Source: Polynucleobacter paludilacus
GTDB taxonomy: Bacteria > Pseudomonadota > Gammaproteobacteria > Burkholderiales > Burkholderiaceae
Length of the DNA stretch: 64,000 nt
Assembly (NCBI RefSeq): GCF_018687595.1
Contig: NZ_CP061298.1
Coordinates: 1,116,001-1,180,000, forward strand
Direction of reading: 5' to 3'
The notes beneath the pieces are model-generated. The model was not told the DNA's origin and searched no databases. It was given only the letters and a program-made list of their open reading frames with translations. This document shows, in pieces, positions 30,155 through 39,268 of the stretch (position 1 is its first letter; each line of letters starts with the position of its first letter). The translations under genes were made by a program, and so were the position numbers.

Positions 30155-31176
30155 GAGCGCACCCCGCTGACCGAGCCTGATTGACGAGAATCAAACGCGT
30201 TGCGCAGGGCCTCCCCCATAAAGGTCAGAAGAAGCAGTGTTGCTACTAGGACCACAAAGGTGGAGAGGGAGATCCACCACGCATCTAAATTCCCTTTGCC
30301 TTGTGAGAGCAGCTCACCAAGACTTGGCGTACCTGGTGGAACACCCAAACCCAAGAAGTCCAAACTGGTGAGGGACAAAATGGCAGCACTCATTCGGAAT
30401 GGTAGAAAGGTAATCACTGGTGTCAAACTATTTGGCAGTATGTGGCGCAGCATGATCTGAAAATTGGTAAGCCCTAAAGCTTTAGCCGCACGAACATACT
30501 CAAGGGCACGATTACGATAAAACTCCGCACGGACATAATCAGACAAACCCATCCAACCAAAAGCCGCCAGCAACACAATTAATAGTAAGACGCTAGGATT
30601 AAAGATCGAGGCAAAGATAATCAGTAGATAGAGTTCAGGCATTGAGCCCCAGATTTCAATCAGGCGCTGAGAGATCAAGTCAAACTTACCACCAAAGAAA
30701 CCCATCAAAGAGCCTGTGATGATGCCCACACCAACCCCCACAATGGTGAGTGCAAGGCCAAAAAGAATGGATAAACGAAAGCCGTAAATCAAACGCGATA
30801 AGACATCGCGCCCACGATCGTCAGTGCCAAACCAATTTTCCGCGGATGGTGGGGCGGGATTGGGGACCTGTGAAAAGTAATTGAGGGTTTCGTAGCTATA
30901 AGGAATCAGTGGGTAGATCGCCCAATTGCCATCATTGGTAATGTTGTGACGAATATCGGGATCCAGAAAATCTGTCGGCGTAGCAAAGTCTCCACCAAAA
31001 ACCGTCTCGGCTTGATTGTGCACAATCGGAAAATAGAAGTGCCCGTTGTAACGAACAATCAGCGGCTTGTCATTGGCAATGAAATCGGCGCACATACTAA
31101 AGCCAAACAACAACAGAAAAATCCACAGACTCACATAGCCTGTGCGATTGCGCTTAAATCGTTGCCAGCGACTCAC
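30151..31176 (-). CDS. yejE: Peptide ABC transporter permease (YejE-like)
   Basis: 341 residues; N-terminal helix at about 16-32, a long periplasmic part (about 40-120) and five helices, with the permease EAA-type loop near GLTNFQIMLRHILPNSLTP. This long second-loop layout is typical of YejE. Overlaps yejB and yejF by 4 bases each. Confidence 0.93.
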   Translation of the reverse strand: MSRWQRFKRNRTGYVSLWIFLLLFGFSMCADFIANDKPLIVRYNGHFYFPIVHNQAETVFGGDFATPTDFLDPDIRHNITNDGNWAIYPLIPYSYETLNYFSQVPNPAPPSAENWFGTDDRGRDVLSRLIYGFRLSILFGLALTIVGVGVGIITGSLMGFFGGKFDLISQRLIEIWGSMPELYLLIIFASIFNPSVLLLIVLLAAFGWMGLSDYVRAEFYRNRALEYVRAAKALGLTNFQIMLRHILPNSLTPVITFLPFRMSAAILSLTSLDFLGLGVPPGTPSLGELLSQGKGNLDAWWISLSTFVVLVATLLLLTFMGEALRNAFDSRQSGSVSGVRS

Positions 31177-32249
31177 GAGCCCCCTCCTGCGCCAAACTGA
31201 ATACGAGGATCAATGTAGACATAACAGAGATCCGAGATCAATTTGGTAAATAGACCAATCAGGGTGAACAAATACAAAGTACCAAACACTACCGGGTAAT
31301 CGCGTCGCATGACAGACTCATACGAGAGGAGACCAAGGCCATCTAGAGAGAACAAGGTCTCAATCAAAAGAGAGCCTGTAAAGAAGGCGCCAATGAAAGC
31401 GGCAGGAAATCCTGTCACTAAGGGCAAAAGCGCATTACGAAAGACATGCTTCCATAGGACTTGTTGCTCGCTTAAGCCCTTGGCTCTTGCTGTCAACACA
31501 TACTGCTTGCGAATTTCCTCTAAAAAAGAGTTCTTGGTCAGCATCGTGACCACTGCGAAACTGCCTAGCACCATTGCAGTAATGGGCAAGACCAAATGCC
31601 AGAGGTAATCCAGAATCTTGCCAATCAAACTGAGGTCTGACCAATTATCAGAAGTTAAACCACGCAAGGGGAATAGCTGTAAGAAGCTACCCCCTCCAAA
31701 GAGCACGAGCAACAAGACTCCCAACACAAACCCTGGAATGGCATAACCCACCAAGATAATGGTACTCGTCACCGTATCAAAGCGAGAACCTTCTCGCACT
31801 GCTTTAGCAATACCCAAGGGAATCGAAATTAAATAGGTGATAAAGAAAGTCCACAAACCAATGCTGATTGACACGGGTAATTTGGAAACCACCAAATGCC
31901 ACACGCTTTGGTGTTGGTAATAGCTTTGACCTAAATCAAATCTAGCAAAGCGTCCCAACATCATGAAGTAGCGCTCTACTGGTGGCTTATCAAAACCATA
32001 TAGAGCCTTGACCTCAGCTAGACGCTGCTCATCAATTCCTTGGCGCCCCCGATAAGTCGCACCAGCGCCAGAAGACTCAGAACCCCCTACCGAGCCATTA
32101 CCCTTGCCCTTTAGCTCCAGCACCATTTGTTCTACTGGACCGCCAGGAACAAATTGCACTACTGCAAAAGTGAGGGTCAAGACACCCAATAGCGTCGGGA
32201 TCATCAACAACAAACGCTTTGCAATGTAAGAACGCATCTGTACTTGCAT
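31173..32249 (-). CDS. yejB: Peptide ABC transporter permease (YejB-like)
   Basis: A BPD_transp_1 permease with six helices. The segment MRSYIAKRLLLMIPTLLGVL starts the first helix and GLSEQQVLWKHVFRNALLPL is the ATPase-contact loop. The frame is open to 32288, but the ATG at 32247-32249 overlaps the yejA stop as TGATG, giving 358 residues beginning MQVQMRSYIAK; this start is preferred. A Gly/Ser-rich insert lies near residues 55-70. Confidence 0.92.
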   Translation of the reverse strand: MQVQMRSYIAKRLLLMIPTLLGVLTLTFAVVQFVPGGPVEQMVLELKGKGNGSVGGSESSGAGATYRGRQGIDEQRLAEVKALYGFDKPPVERYFMMLGRFARFDLGQSYYQHQSVWHLVVSKLPVSISIGLWTFFITYLISIPLGIAKAVREGSRFDTVTSTIILVGYAIPGFVLGVLLLVLFGGGSFLQLFPLRGLTSDNWSDLSLIGKILDYLWHLVLPITAMVLGSFAVVTMLTKNSFLEEIRKQYVLTARAKGLSEQQVLWKHVFRNALLPLVTGFPAAFIGAFFTGSLLIETLFSLDGLGLLSYESVMRRDYPVVFGTLYLFTLIGLFTKLISDLCYVYIDPRIQFGAGGGS

Positions 32250-34126
32250 CAGGGCGCCTCTGCTTTCCACCAGTTCTGCAGGATCCAAGTTTCAGCCATG
32301 TAATACGACGGGGGTTCTGGATAGCGCATTTCTTTTCTGAAGGCGATTCGATGTGTTGGGTTATACCATTGGGGTACGACAAGATAACTATTCCATAAGA
32401 CTCGATCGAGTGCTCGACTCGCTGCTCGTAACTGCTCTCGGTTCTGGGCTTTAGTAATTTCTCCAACCAAGGCATCCACGACTGGCGACTGAATGCCGAT
32501 GACATTATCCGAGCCCTTTTCTTTAGCGGCTTGGCTACCAAAGCGATCCCACAGCTCGTTACCTGGGCTTTGTGAGTCTGGAAAGCGAACCGTCGTCATA
32601 TCAAAATCGTATTCGTTCATCCGCTTTTGATGGAGGGCGAAATCACTGGTTCTGACATCCACCTGAATTCCCAACTTCTCCAAATTACGGGTATAGGCAG
32701 AAATGACTCTCAGAAAGAAGCCGCCGTCTTCGACCATTTCAAAACGGAATGGCTCACCTTGAATATTTCTTAAAGCGCCATCACGATAAGTCCAGCCAGC
32801 ATCTGCCAATAACTCACGCGCCTTTCGCAGGTTTTGACGCAAGCTGGCTGGTGCGGCAGTTGATGGCGCTGGCGGCATAGGACCAAATACAGCATCCGGT
32901 ACCCAGCGGGGGTATTTTTCCTTCAGGGGTCTGAGTAACTTCAACTCCGCTTCGGTTGGTTTACGTGGCCCATCAAAATTGGCACTCAAATCACTGTTCG
33001 TGAAATAACTATTAATGCGACTGTATTGATCAAAAAAGAGTTGGCGGTTTAACCATTCAAAATCAAGCGCATAACCCAGAGCCTGACGGACGCGCACATC
33101 CTGAAAAATTGGCCGGCGCAAGTTCATCGCAAAGCCCTGCATGCCGGCACCATTGTGATTCAAGAAGGCTTTTTTCAATAAGCTGCCGTCATTAAATTTA
33201 GAGCCGACATAGCCTTTGGCCCAAATCTTAGCGCGGTACTCAACTAGGGCATCAAACTCACCCGCCTTGAATGCCTCGAGACGCACCGCATCATCACTGT
33301 ATAACTTGTAAACAATCCGATCGAAGTTGTAAAAACCCACCCGCACATTCAGGGATTTATTTACATGATCCGCCCAGTAATCAGGATTGCGTTTGAAAGT
33401 AATCGACTTTCCTGCTTTATAAGATTCAATTAAATAAGGGCCGCTGCCAATCGGGGTCTCAAAGTCAAGTTGATCAAATGGAATGTAAGTACCATCCACC
33501 TTCTTGCCCCAGTTACGCGAAAAGATCGGCATGGTTCCGGCTAGAAGTGGCAGTTCGGGATTTTGGTTCCTGAAATCAAACCGCACTTCTCTTGGAGATA
33601 AGACCACTACCTGTTGAATATCCCCGAAAGTAGTCTTATAGCGAGGATGAGCCTGCCCACTCATCAACATATCAAAACTGTATTTAACATCTGCAGCCAT
33701 GACTGGACTGCCATCTGAAAACTTTGCTTCAGGCCTCAGGCGAAATGTCACTGATTTACGATCGGCCGCAACAGCAATATCCTCTGCCAATAGGCCATAG
33801 ATGCTGGCCACTTCATCTGCACTACCCTCAGCCAAAGATTCAAACATCAACTCGATACCAGGGGCGGTGACGCCTCTGAGGGTGAAAGGATTGAACTTAT
33901 CAAAACTGCTTCTGGACCCCGGGTTGGGTAAGGTCAGCGTACCACCTCGAGGTGCATTGGGATTAACGTAATCAAAGTGGCTAAATCCATCGGCATACTT
34001 TGGTTTTCCATACTGCGCGATTCCCTGTGAGCCGTAACTTGGGATGCTAATGAGGCTGAGTAGCAGGACTAAACCCGCAATCAGGCGCTGAATGCAGAAT
34101 GGGGGAAGGGATGAGTAAATCGGCAT
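32249..34126 (-). CDS. yejA: Extracytoplasmic peptide-binding protein (YejA-like)
   Basis: An SBP_bac_5 protein of about 625 residues, delivering oligopeptides to YejBEF. A signal peptide (LIAGLVLLLSLISIPSYG) precedes the mature protein, and FDYVNPNAPRGGTLTLPN is the YejA-type start of the mature domain. The frame extends to a TTG at 34150, but the ATG at 34124-34126 gives a normal signal peptide; neither has a clear Shine-Dalgarno. Divergent from fabI. In enterobacteria YejABEF takes up microcin C and peptides. Confidence 0.92.
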   Translation of the reverse strand: MPIYSSLPPFCIQRLIAGLVLLLSLISIPSYGSQGIAQYGKPKYADGFSHFDYVNPNAPRGGTLTLPNPGSRSSFDKFNPFTLRGVTAPGIELMFESLAEGSADEVASIYGLLAEDIAVAADRKSVTFRLRPEAKFSDGSPVMAADVKYSFDMLMSGQAHPRYKTTFGDIQQVVVLSPREVRFDFRNQNPELPLLAGTMPIFSRNWGKKVDGTYIPFDQLDFETPIGSGPYLIESYKAGKSITFKRNPDYWADHVNKSLNVRVGFYNFDRIVYKLYSDDAVRLEAFKAGEFDALVEYRAKIWAKGYVGSKFNDGSLLKKAFLNHNGAGMQGFAMNLRRPIFQDVRVRQALGYALDFEWLNRQLFFDQYSRINSYFTNSDLSANFDGPRKPTEAELKLLRPLKEKYPRWVPDAVFGPMPPAPSTAAPASLRQNLRKARELLADAGWTYRDGALRNIQGEPFRFEMVEDGGFFLRVISAYTRNLEKLGIQVDVRTSDFALHQKRMNEYDFDMTTVRFPDSQSPGNELWDRFGSQAAKEKGSDNVIGIQSPVVDALVGEITKAQNREQLRAASRALDRVLWNSYLVVPQWYNPTHRIAFRKEMRYPEPPSYYMAETWILQNWWKAEAP

Positions 34127-34176
34127 ATATGTAACAATTGTAGATAGCAAACCACATTTGAAGCAAAGGACACTCT

Positions 34177-34962
34177 ATGGGCTTTCTGACCGGCAAAAAA
34201 ATCCTCATTACCGGCCTTCTTTCCAACCGCTCAATTGCCTATGGCATCGCTAAGGCGTGCCATCGCGAAGGGGCTGAATTAGCCTTCACCTACGTGGGTG
34301 AGCGTTTTAAAGACCGCATTGTCGATTTTGCTAAAGAATTCAATACCGATCTGATTTTTGACTGTGACGTCGGCAGCGATGAACAAATCACCGCACTCTT
34401 TAGGGATTTAGCCAAAACCTGGCCCCAATTTGATGGTTTTGTACATGCCATTGGTTTTGCTCCTCGCGAAGCCATTGCCGGTGATTTCTTGGACGGCTTG
34501 AGCCGCGAGGGCTTCAAAATTGCCCATGATATTTCTGCTTATAGTTTTCCAGCGATGGCTAAAGAAGCCATGCCCATGTTGCGTGACAAATCTGCTTTAT
34601 TGACGCTGACTTATTTGGGCTCGATGCGCAATGTACCCAATTACAACACCATGGGCTTAGCCAAGGCATCTTTGGAGGCATCGGTTCGCTATCTGGCAGG
34701 TTCATTAGGCCCCAAAGGAATTCGTGTGAACGGTATTTCTGCAGGCCCAATCAAAACTTTGGCAGCCTCTGGCATCAAAGGCTTCGGCAAGATCTTAGAA
34801 GCAGTTGAGGCGACTGCACCCTTACGTCGTAATGTCACGATTGATGATGTTGGCAATAGCGCAGCCTTCCTCTTATCTGATTTAGCTAACGGCATTACTG
34901 CTGAAATCATTTACGTTGATAACGGCTTTAGCCAAGTGGTTGGCGGAATGGAAGACGCTTGA
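34177..34962 (+). CDS. fabI: Enoyl-ACP reductase FabI
   Basis: A 261-residue NADH-dependent reductase of the last step of fatty-acid elongation, target of triclosan. It begins [20 protein letters not shown], the FabI nucleotide-binding signature. The catalytic pair is Tyr-x6-Lys in [20 protein letters not shown] near residues 156-163. AAGGA lies 6 bases before the ATG. Its stop overlaps the chrA TTG start. Confidence 0.96.
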   Translation: MGFLTGKKILITGLLSNRSIAYGIAKACHREGAELAFTYVGERFKDRIVDFAKEFNTDLIFDCDVGSDEQITALFRDLAKTWPQFDGFVHAIGFAPREAIAGDFLDGLSREGFKIAHDISAYSFPAMAKEAMPMLRDKSALLTLTYLGSMRNVPNYNTMGLAKASLEASVRYLAGSLGPKGIRVNGISAGPIKTLAASGIKGFGKILEAVEATAPLRRNVTIDDVGNSAAFLLSDLANGITAEIIYVDNGFSQVVGGMEDA

Positions 34963-36278
34963 GTGTTCCGCTACGCGAAGCCCTGAAGTTTTGGGCTAAG
35001 CTAGGCTTCATTAGCTTTGGTGGTCCTGCAGGACAGATTGCAGTTTTGCATCAAGAGTTAGTTGAAAAGCGTCGTTGGATTTCTGAGCGGCGCTTTTTAC
35101 ATGCTTTGAACTACTGCATGCTTTTACCGGGACCTGAAGCACAACAATTGGTAACGTATATTGGTTGGCTGATGCATCGGGGCTGGGGCGGCTTATTAGC
35201 GGGTAGTTTATTTATTCTGCCCTCACTCGTGATTTTGATTGCTCTATCCTGGATCTACCTGACTTTTGGACAGATACCGTGGATAGCGGCTATCTTCTTT
35301 GGAATTAAGCCTGCAGTCACTGCAATTGTTATATTCTCCGCAGTTCGCATTGGCAAACGCACGATTCATAACCGCTTCTTGCAATTGATTGCACTGGGAT
35401 CCTTTCTAGCGATCTTTCTTTTCAATATTTCTTTTCCCATCATCGTAGTGATTGCCGCCTTGATTGGTTGGTGGGCTAGCAAACGTTATCCAGAATATTT
35501 TCAAACGCAACAATCGCACGGGAGCAACTCAGAGCACTTTGGGCCAGCCATCATCGATGACAACACCCCAACTCCTGAGCATGCGAAATTTTCCTCCGGC
35601 AAGGCGATTCGACACAGCCTGCTCGCACTTTGTTTTTGGCTTTTACCCATCGGCTTACTTTGCGCTTTGGGTGGCTGGGAAAGCCTCTATCCTCAACTGG
35701 CTTATTTCTTTACCAAGGCTGCCTTTTTAACCTTTGGTGGGGCTTATGCTGTTTTGCCTTATGTTTATCAAGGTGCGGTTGAACATTATCAGTGGCTCAG
35801 CGCAGGACAAATGATCGACGGTCTCGCTTTGGGAGAAACAACTCCAGGTCCATTGATTATGGTCGTGGCATTTGTGGGTTATCTTGCGGGACATCTCACT
35901 CATCTGTCGAGTAATCTCAATCCCTTTTGGTTCGGCGCACTTGGTGCCGTGGTAGCCACTTGGTTTACTTTTCTGCCCTCCTTCTTTTTTATCGTAGTCG
36001 GCGGTCCACTTATTGAATCGACTCACGGTAAGCTGAGCTTGACCGCACCCTTGACTGCCATCACCGCAGCAGTTGTTGGTGTGATTGCTAATTTGGGAAT
36101 ATTTTTTGCCTACCATGTCTTTTTTCCTGCCGGCTTCAGCGGATCAATCTCTTGGGCTTCAATTGTGATTTGCGTGCTATCAGCCATTGCCTTATTCAAA
36201 TACCAGCGCGGGGTAATTACCATCATTGCTGGAGCAGCTTTGGCGGGACTATTGAACTTCCTTGTTTCTTACTGGTAA
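34959..36278 (+). CDS. chrA: Chromate transporter, long-chain CHR type
   Basis: 439 residues made of two CHR halves, so the long form that expels chromate. Repeated signatures are [15 protein letters not shown] near 18, [10 protein letters not shown] near 70 and their second-half partners [12 protein letters not shown] and [13 protein letters not shown]. About ten hydrophobic helices. Start is a TTG whose last bases form the fabI stop (TTGA), so expression may depend on fabI translation. No chrB regulator adjoins it. Confidence 0.9.
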   Translation: MSVPLREALKFWAKLGFISFGGPAGQIAVLHQELVEKRRWISERRFLHALNYCMLLPGPEAQQLVTYIGWLMHRGWGGLLAGSLFILPSLVILIALSWIYLTFGQIPWIAAIFFGIKPAVTAIVIFSAVRIGKRTIHNRFLQLIALGSFLAIFLFNISFPIIVVIAALIGWWASKRYPEYFQTQQSHGSNSEHFGPAIIDDNTPTPEHAKFSSGKAIRHSLLALCFWLLPIGLLCALGGWESLYPQLAYFFTKAAFLTFGGAYAVLPYVYQGAVEHYQWLSAGQMIDGLALGETTPGPLIMVVAFVGYLAGHLTHLSSNLNPFWFGALGAVVATWFTFLPSFFFIVVGGPLIESTHGKLSLTAPLTAITAAVVGVIANLGIFFAYHVFFPAGFSGSISWASIVICVLSAIALFKYQRGVITIIAGAALAGLLNFLVSYW

Positions 36279-36359
36279 ACACCAATCTAGGAAACCCCTA
36301 AAGCTGGCACAATCACAGCTAGGTAAAAAAATAATTCAAGCTTGAAAACGGAGATCCCC

Positions 36360-37352
36360 ATGAAGATTCACTCATCATTATTTAGCGGCTTGTTTGCACT
36401 AGTCGCAGCCACTTATGGCCTGATCGGAACGGCAATTGCCGCTGACGCTTACCCCAATAAACCCATTACTCTAGTAGTACCTTTCTCAGCAGGTGGACCA
36501 ACTGATGCTGTTGCCCGCTTAATCGCAGTGCCTATGGGCAAAGAGCTTGGCCAAACGGTGATTGTTGAAAATACTGTGGGTGCTGGTGGCACGATTGCCT
36601 CTACTCGTGTGGCACGGGCGGCTCCAGATGGCTATATTCTGTATCTGCATCATATGGGTATGGCAACTGCACCAGCTTTGTACAAAAAGCTCCCCTTTGA
36701 TCCCATGAAAGACTTTGAATATATTGGTCAAGTCGTTGATGTGCCAATGGTGCTCTTGGGTCGCAAAAACTTTCCAGCAAACAACTTTAAAGAGCTTGAG
36801 GCTTATATCAAGGTCAATAAAGAAAAGGTGACGATTGCTAACGCGGGACCCGGCTCAGTGTCTCAGTTATGTGGTCTTTTATTGATGTCTCGTGAAGGTG
36901 TGGAACTTACCACTGTGCCTTACAAGGGAACAGGCCCAGCCTTAACTGATCTGCTCGGTGGTCAAGTCGATTTATTGTGCGACCAGACCACTCAAACTGT
37001 TCCTTACATTAAAGACAATCTCGTCAAAGCCTATGGTGTTACAACCCTGAAACGCCTTCCAGGCCTGCCTAGCATTCCCACGCTTGACGAACAAGGTCTA
37101 AAAGGTTTTGAAGTCAAAGCATGGCATGGTCTCTATGCGCCAAAAGGCACTCCACCCGAAGTGCTTGCCAGAATTAATAAAGCACTCAAAGTGGCTCTCA
37201 ATAATCCTGAGGTTAAGGCCCGCCTAGGCGAATCGAATATTGAAGTTGTCCCAATGAGCAAAGTGACTTCTGAGTCTCTCAAGACTCAACTAGACTCTGA
37301 AATTAATAAATGGGGTCCCGTCATTCGTAAAGCTGGAGCTTATGCAGATTAA
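36360..37352 (+). CDS. Tripartite tricarboxylate-type (Bug family) periplasmic binding protein
   Basis: About 331 residues. The ATG at 36360 is preferred over an upstream TTG because GGAG lies 6 bases before it. Signal peptide with TAIAA cleavage, then YPNKPITLVVPFSAGGPTDAVAR, the TctC/Bug signature. Members bind carboxylates or aromatic acids in betaproteobacteria, where many are orphans; no tctA or tctB genes follow here. The ligand cannot be told. Confidence 0.9.
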   Translation: MKIHSSLFSGLFALVAATYGLIGTAIAADAYPNKPITLVVPFSAGGPTDAVARLIAVPMGKELGQTVIVENTVGAGGTIASTRVARAAPDGYILYLHHMGMATAPALYKKLPFDPMKDFEYIGQVVDVPMVLLGRKNFPANNFKELEAYIKVNKEKVTIANAGPGSVSQLCGLLLMSREGVELTTVPYKGTGPALTDLLGGQVDLLCDQTTQTVPYIKDNLVKAYGVTTLKRLPGLPSIPTLDEQGLKGFEVKAWHGLYAPKGTPPEVLARINKALKVALNNPEVKARLGESNIEVVPMSKVTSESLKTQLDSEINKWGPVIRKAGAYAD

Positions 37353-37376
37353 ATATCTGACTCGACTCCATTAGTG

Positions 37377-37404
37377 AAAAAGCCAGCGTGTTGCTGGCTT
37401 TTTT
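37377..37404. terminator. Bidirectional intrinsic terminator
   Basis: AGCCAGC (37381-37387) pairs with GCTGGCT (37393-37399) around GTGTT; A-run before and T-run after mean it can serve the tctC-type gene on plus and the membrane-protein operon on minus. Confidence 0.88.
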
Positions 37405-37418
37405 CTTGTGGCGAGATC

Positions 37419-38063
37419 TTATCCCGCTCTAAATAAGAATCCTGACTGCAAACGCTCGCGTCGCTTACGTCGGATAGCACTAATACAAGCAAATAAAGCC
37501 CAAATCATGAGGAAAGGATCCAATAAATAATCCCATAGGTTCGCAGACTCATGCCAATGAATCGACCACGCCAGAATCGCCAAGGCAATAATCAATGCGC
37601 CCTTAGTCCAGTTTGCGATTGCCAGGATGGCCGCAAATATCGACACGACCATCAAGAACCCAATACTCGCATAGCCCCACCCATAAGGATCAAACATTCC
37701 GACACCAAGCGCAAAGGGATAAAAACCGAATGCGATGACGACGATCGACACCTTAAACCCAATCGGCACAAAATGTGCTTCGGTATTTCTGGGATCAACG
37801 CGATCAAGCAACACACTCGACCAGAGCAAGAGCAAAGTGACCACACTGAGATCGCCAGTTATACCGCGGATATAGGCTGCTAGTGGCAATTGCATAAACA
37901 TGCCGAGCGGCCAATAAAAAAGATTGGCAAATAGCAAGGCCAAGATCATTCGGGCTGCCACCGGTATTTGCGCCTCGAAGTTTCTTTGGATCGCCCAAAC
38001 TATGAGCGCGGCACAAGTGATCGACATCTCGAGCAAGGCGATCGTCTGCATGATATTTTTCAT
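37419..38063 (-). CDS. Multi-pass membrane protein of unknown function
   Basis: 214 residues with about six hydrophobic helices (5-22, 36-58, 72-90, 101-125, 133-165, 178-200) and a basic C terminus (IRRKRRERL). No recognised family. It is last in a three-gene operon: its ATG overlaps the stop of the sialidase-like gene (TAATG). A role in handling the same glycan as its neighbours is only a guess. Confidence 0.7.
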   Translation of the reverse strand: MKNIMQTIALLEMSITCAALIVWAIQRNFEAQIPVAARMILALLFANLFYWPLGMFMQLPLAAYIRGITGDLSVVTLLLLWSSVLLDRVDPRNTEAHFVPIGFKVSIVVIAFGFYPFALGVGMFDPYGWGYASIGFLMVVSIFAAILAIANWTKGALIIALAILAWSIHWHESANLWDYLLDPFLMIWALFACISAIRRKRRERLQSGFLFRAG

Positions 38064-39268
38064 TACTTAGCCTCCTCGCTGATTATGGACTTCGCTTGTG
38101 CGTTGCTATAAGCTTGCTGAATCCAGCCAGCATCAAAACGAATATGCCGAATCTTTTTTCGATCCCAGGTATAGACCAAGTCGACTTGAGAACCATTAGC
38201 AATGATGTAAGGATAAGAAAACTCTCGGCGCTGTTCTGGTGCCAAGGCTTCATCATCCTCGAGCACATCAATGATTTGCCATTGCGCAGCTGAATGATCT
38301 TGAGCCAGCATCACCAAACGATCGCGCCCCGATTCGAGGTCATTGGCTACGAGCACTCTTAAGCCACTGGGTAACAGCACTCCCGTAATGGCAGCATTAG
38401 GATTGACAATCGGAAGGTCGGCTTGAGCCTGCCAAGACTGGCCGGCATTTTGCGTTTCACTAACAGGGATTTGATGTGCTTGAGGGCCCCCTCGGGTCTG
38501 ACGGAAGTAGGCATGGGCTTTTTCAGGACTATCGACCAACACGAGTGGTTGAATCGCGCTGCGACCCGAGCTCATCCGGCGCTTATCAATCACTTGATCA
38601 CCATCGATTCGTAGTAACTCCCCAAACTTACCAATCCACTCGTGGTAAGCGGGTAAACCGAGGCGGTTATCTGTAAAAGAAATAGCGGGTGTTTTTACTA
38701 AGGTACTCAAGTTGGTAAACGGCGAAGTAATTAAGCGTTGTGGCTTACTCCACGTTAGCCCCTCATCAGCCGAACTCATGGTGGAGATTGAGCTACCCGC
38801 CCATCCCCCTATGGATACCGTAACAAAAAATAGTTGTAGCTGCCCGTCAGCCGCCCTAGCAGGAACAGGGTTACCCAATTTGGCAATATAGCGCGCCAAG
38901 GATTTTTCAGCAGTCATCCGATCGATCACTACCGTCGGCTCACCCCAAGTATTAGTGTGTGGGTCAAATACAGCACTGTTGATCACTACATCTGCTGCCC
39001 CCTCGCGGCTACCGGCAAACCAGAAGGCTCGCAATGCGCCATCTTTAAGGGTAATCAATGAAGCCGCATGAACTGAAGCTGCGCCAGTATCGGGCAGCCA
39101 ATCTGATTTGGGCTGAACCACTACCGCTTTACTGTTGTGGCTAGATTCTGGGTCAACACTAACCAGCTCTTGTATCTGAAACGGCGCCCATGCAGGATGA
39201 CTATCCAGATGCAAGAAACCGAGGACTGTTGCCAGCAATAAAAAACACAGTGCTACAACGCGCATCAT
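38063..39268 (-). CDS. Exported sialidase/BNR-repeat-like protein
   Basis: 401 residues. A hydrophobic N-terminal helix (4-20) acts as signal or anchor. The rest looks like a six-bladed propeller: Asp-box motifs SSADEGLTW near 167 and a degenerate SETQNAGQSW near 270, with GALRAFWFAGSREGA near 78 as the BNR strand. These match BNR/sialidase-superfamily proteins (exo-alpha-sialidase or other glycan-binding). The arginine triad cannot be placed, so activity on sialic acid is not claimed. ATG overlaps the GT39 stop. Operon with the GT39 gene upstream and a membrane protein downstream. Confidence 0.78.
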   Translation of the reverse strand: MMRVVALCFLLLATVLGFLHLDSHPAWAPFQIQELVSVDPESSHNSKAVVVQPKSDWLPDTGAASVHAASLITLKDGALRAFWFAGSREGAADVVINSAVFDPHTNTWGEPTVVIDRMTAEKSLARYIAKLGNPVPARAADGQLQLFFVTVSIGGWAGSSISTMSSADEGLTWSKPQRLITSPFTNLSTLVKTPAISFTDNRLGLPAYHEWIGKFGELLRIDGDQVIDKRRMSSGRSAIQPLVLVDSPEKAHAYFRQTRGGPQAHQIPVSETQNAGQSWQAQADLPIVNPNAAITGVLLPSGLRVLVANDLESGRDRLVMLAQDHSAAQWQIIDVLEDDEALAPEQRREFSYPYIIANGSQVDLVYTWDRKKIRHIRFDAGWIQQAYSNAQAKSIISEEAK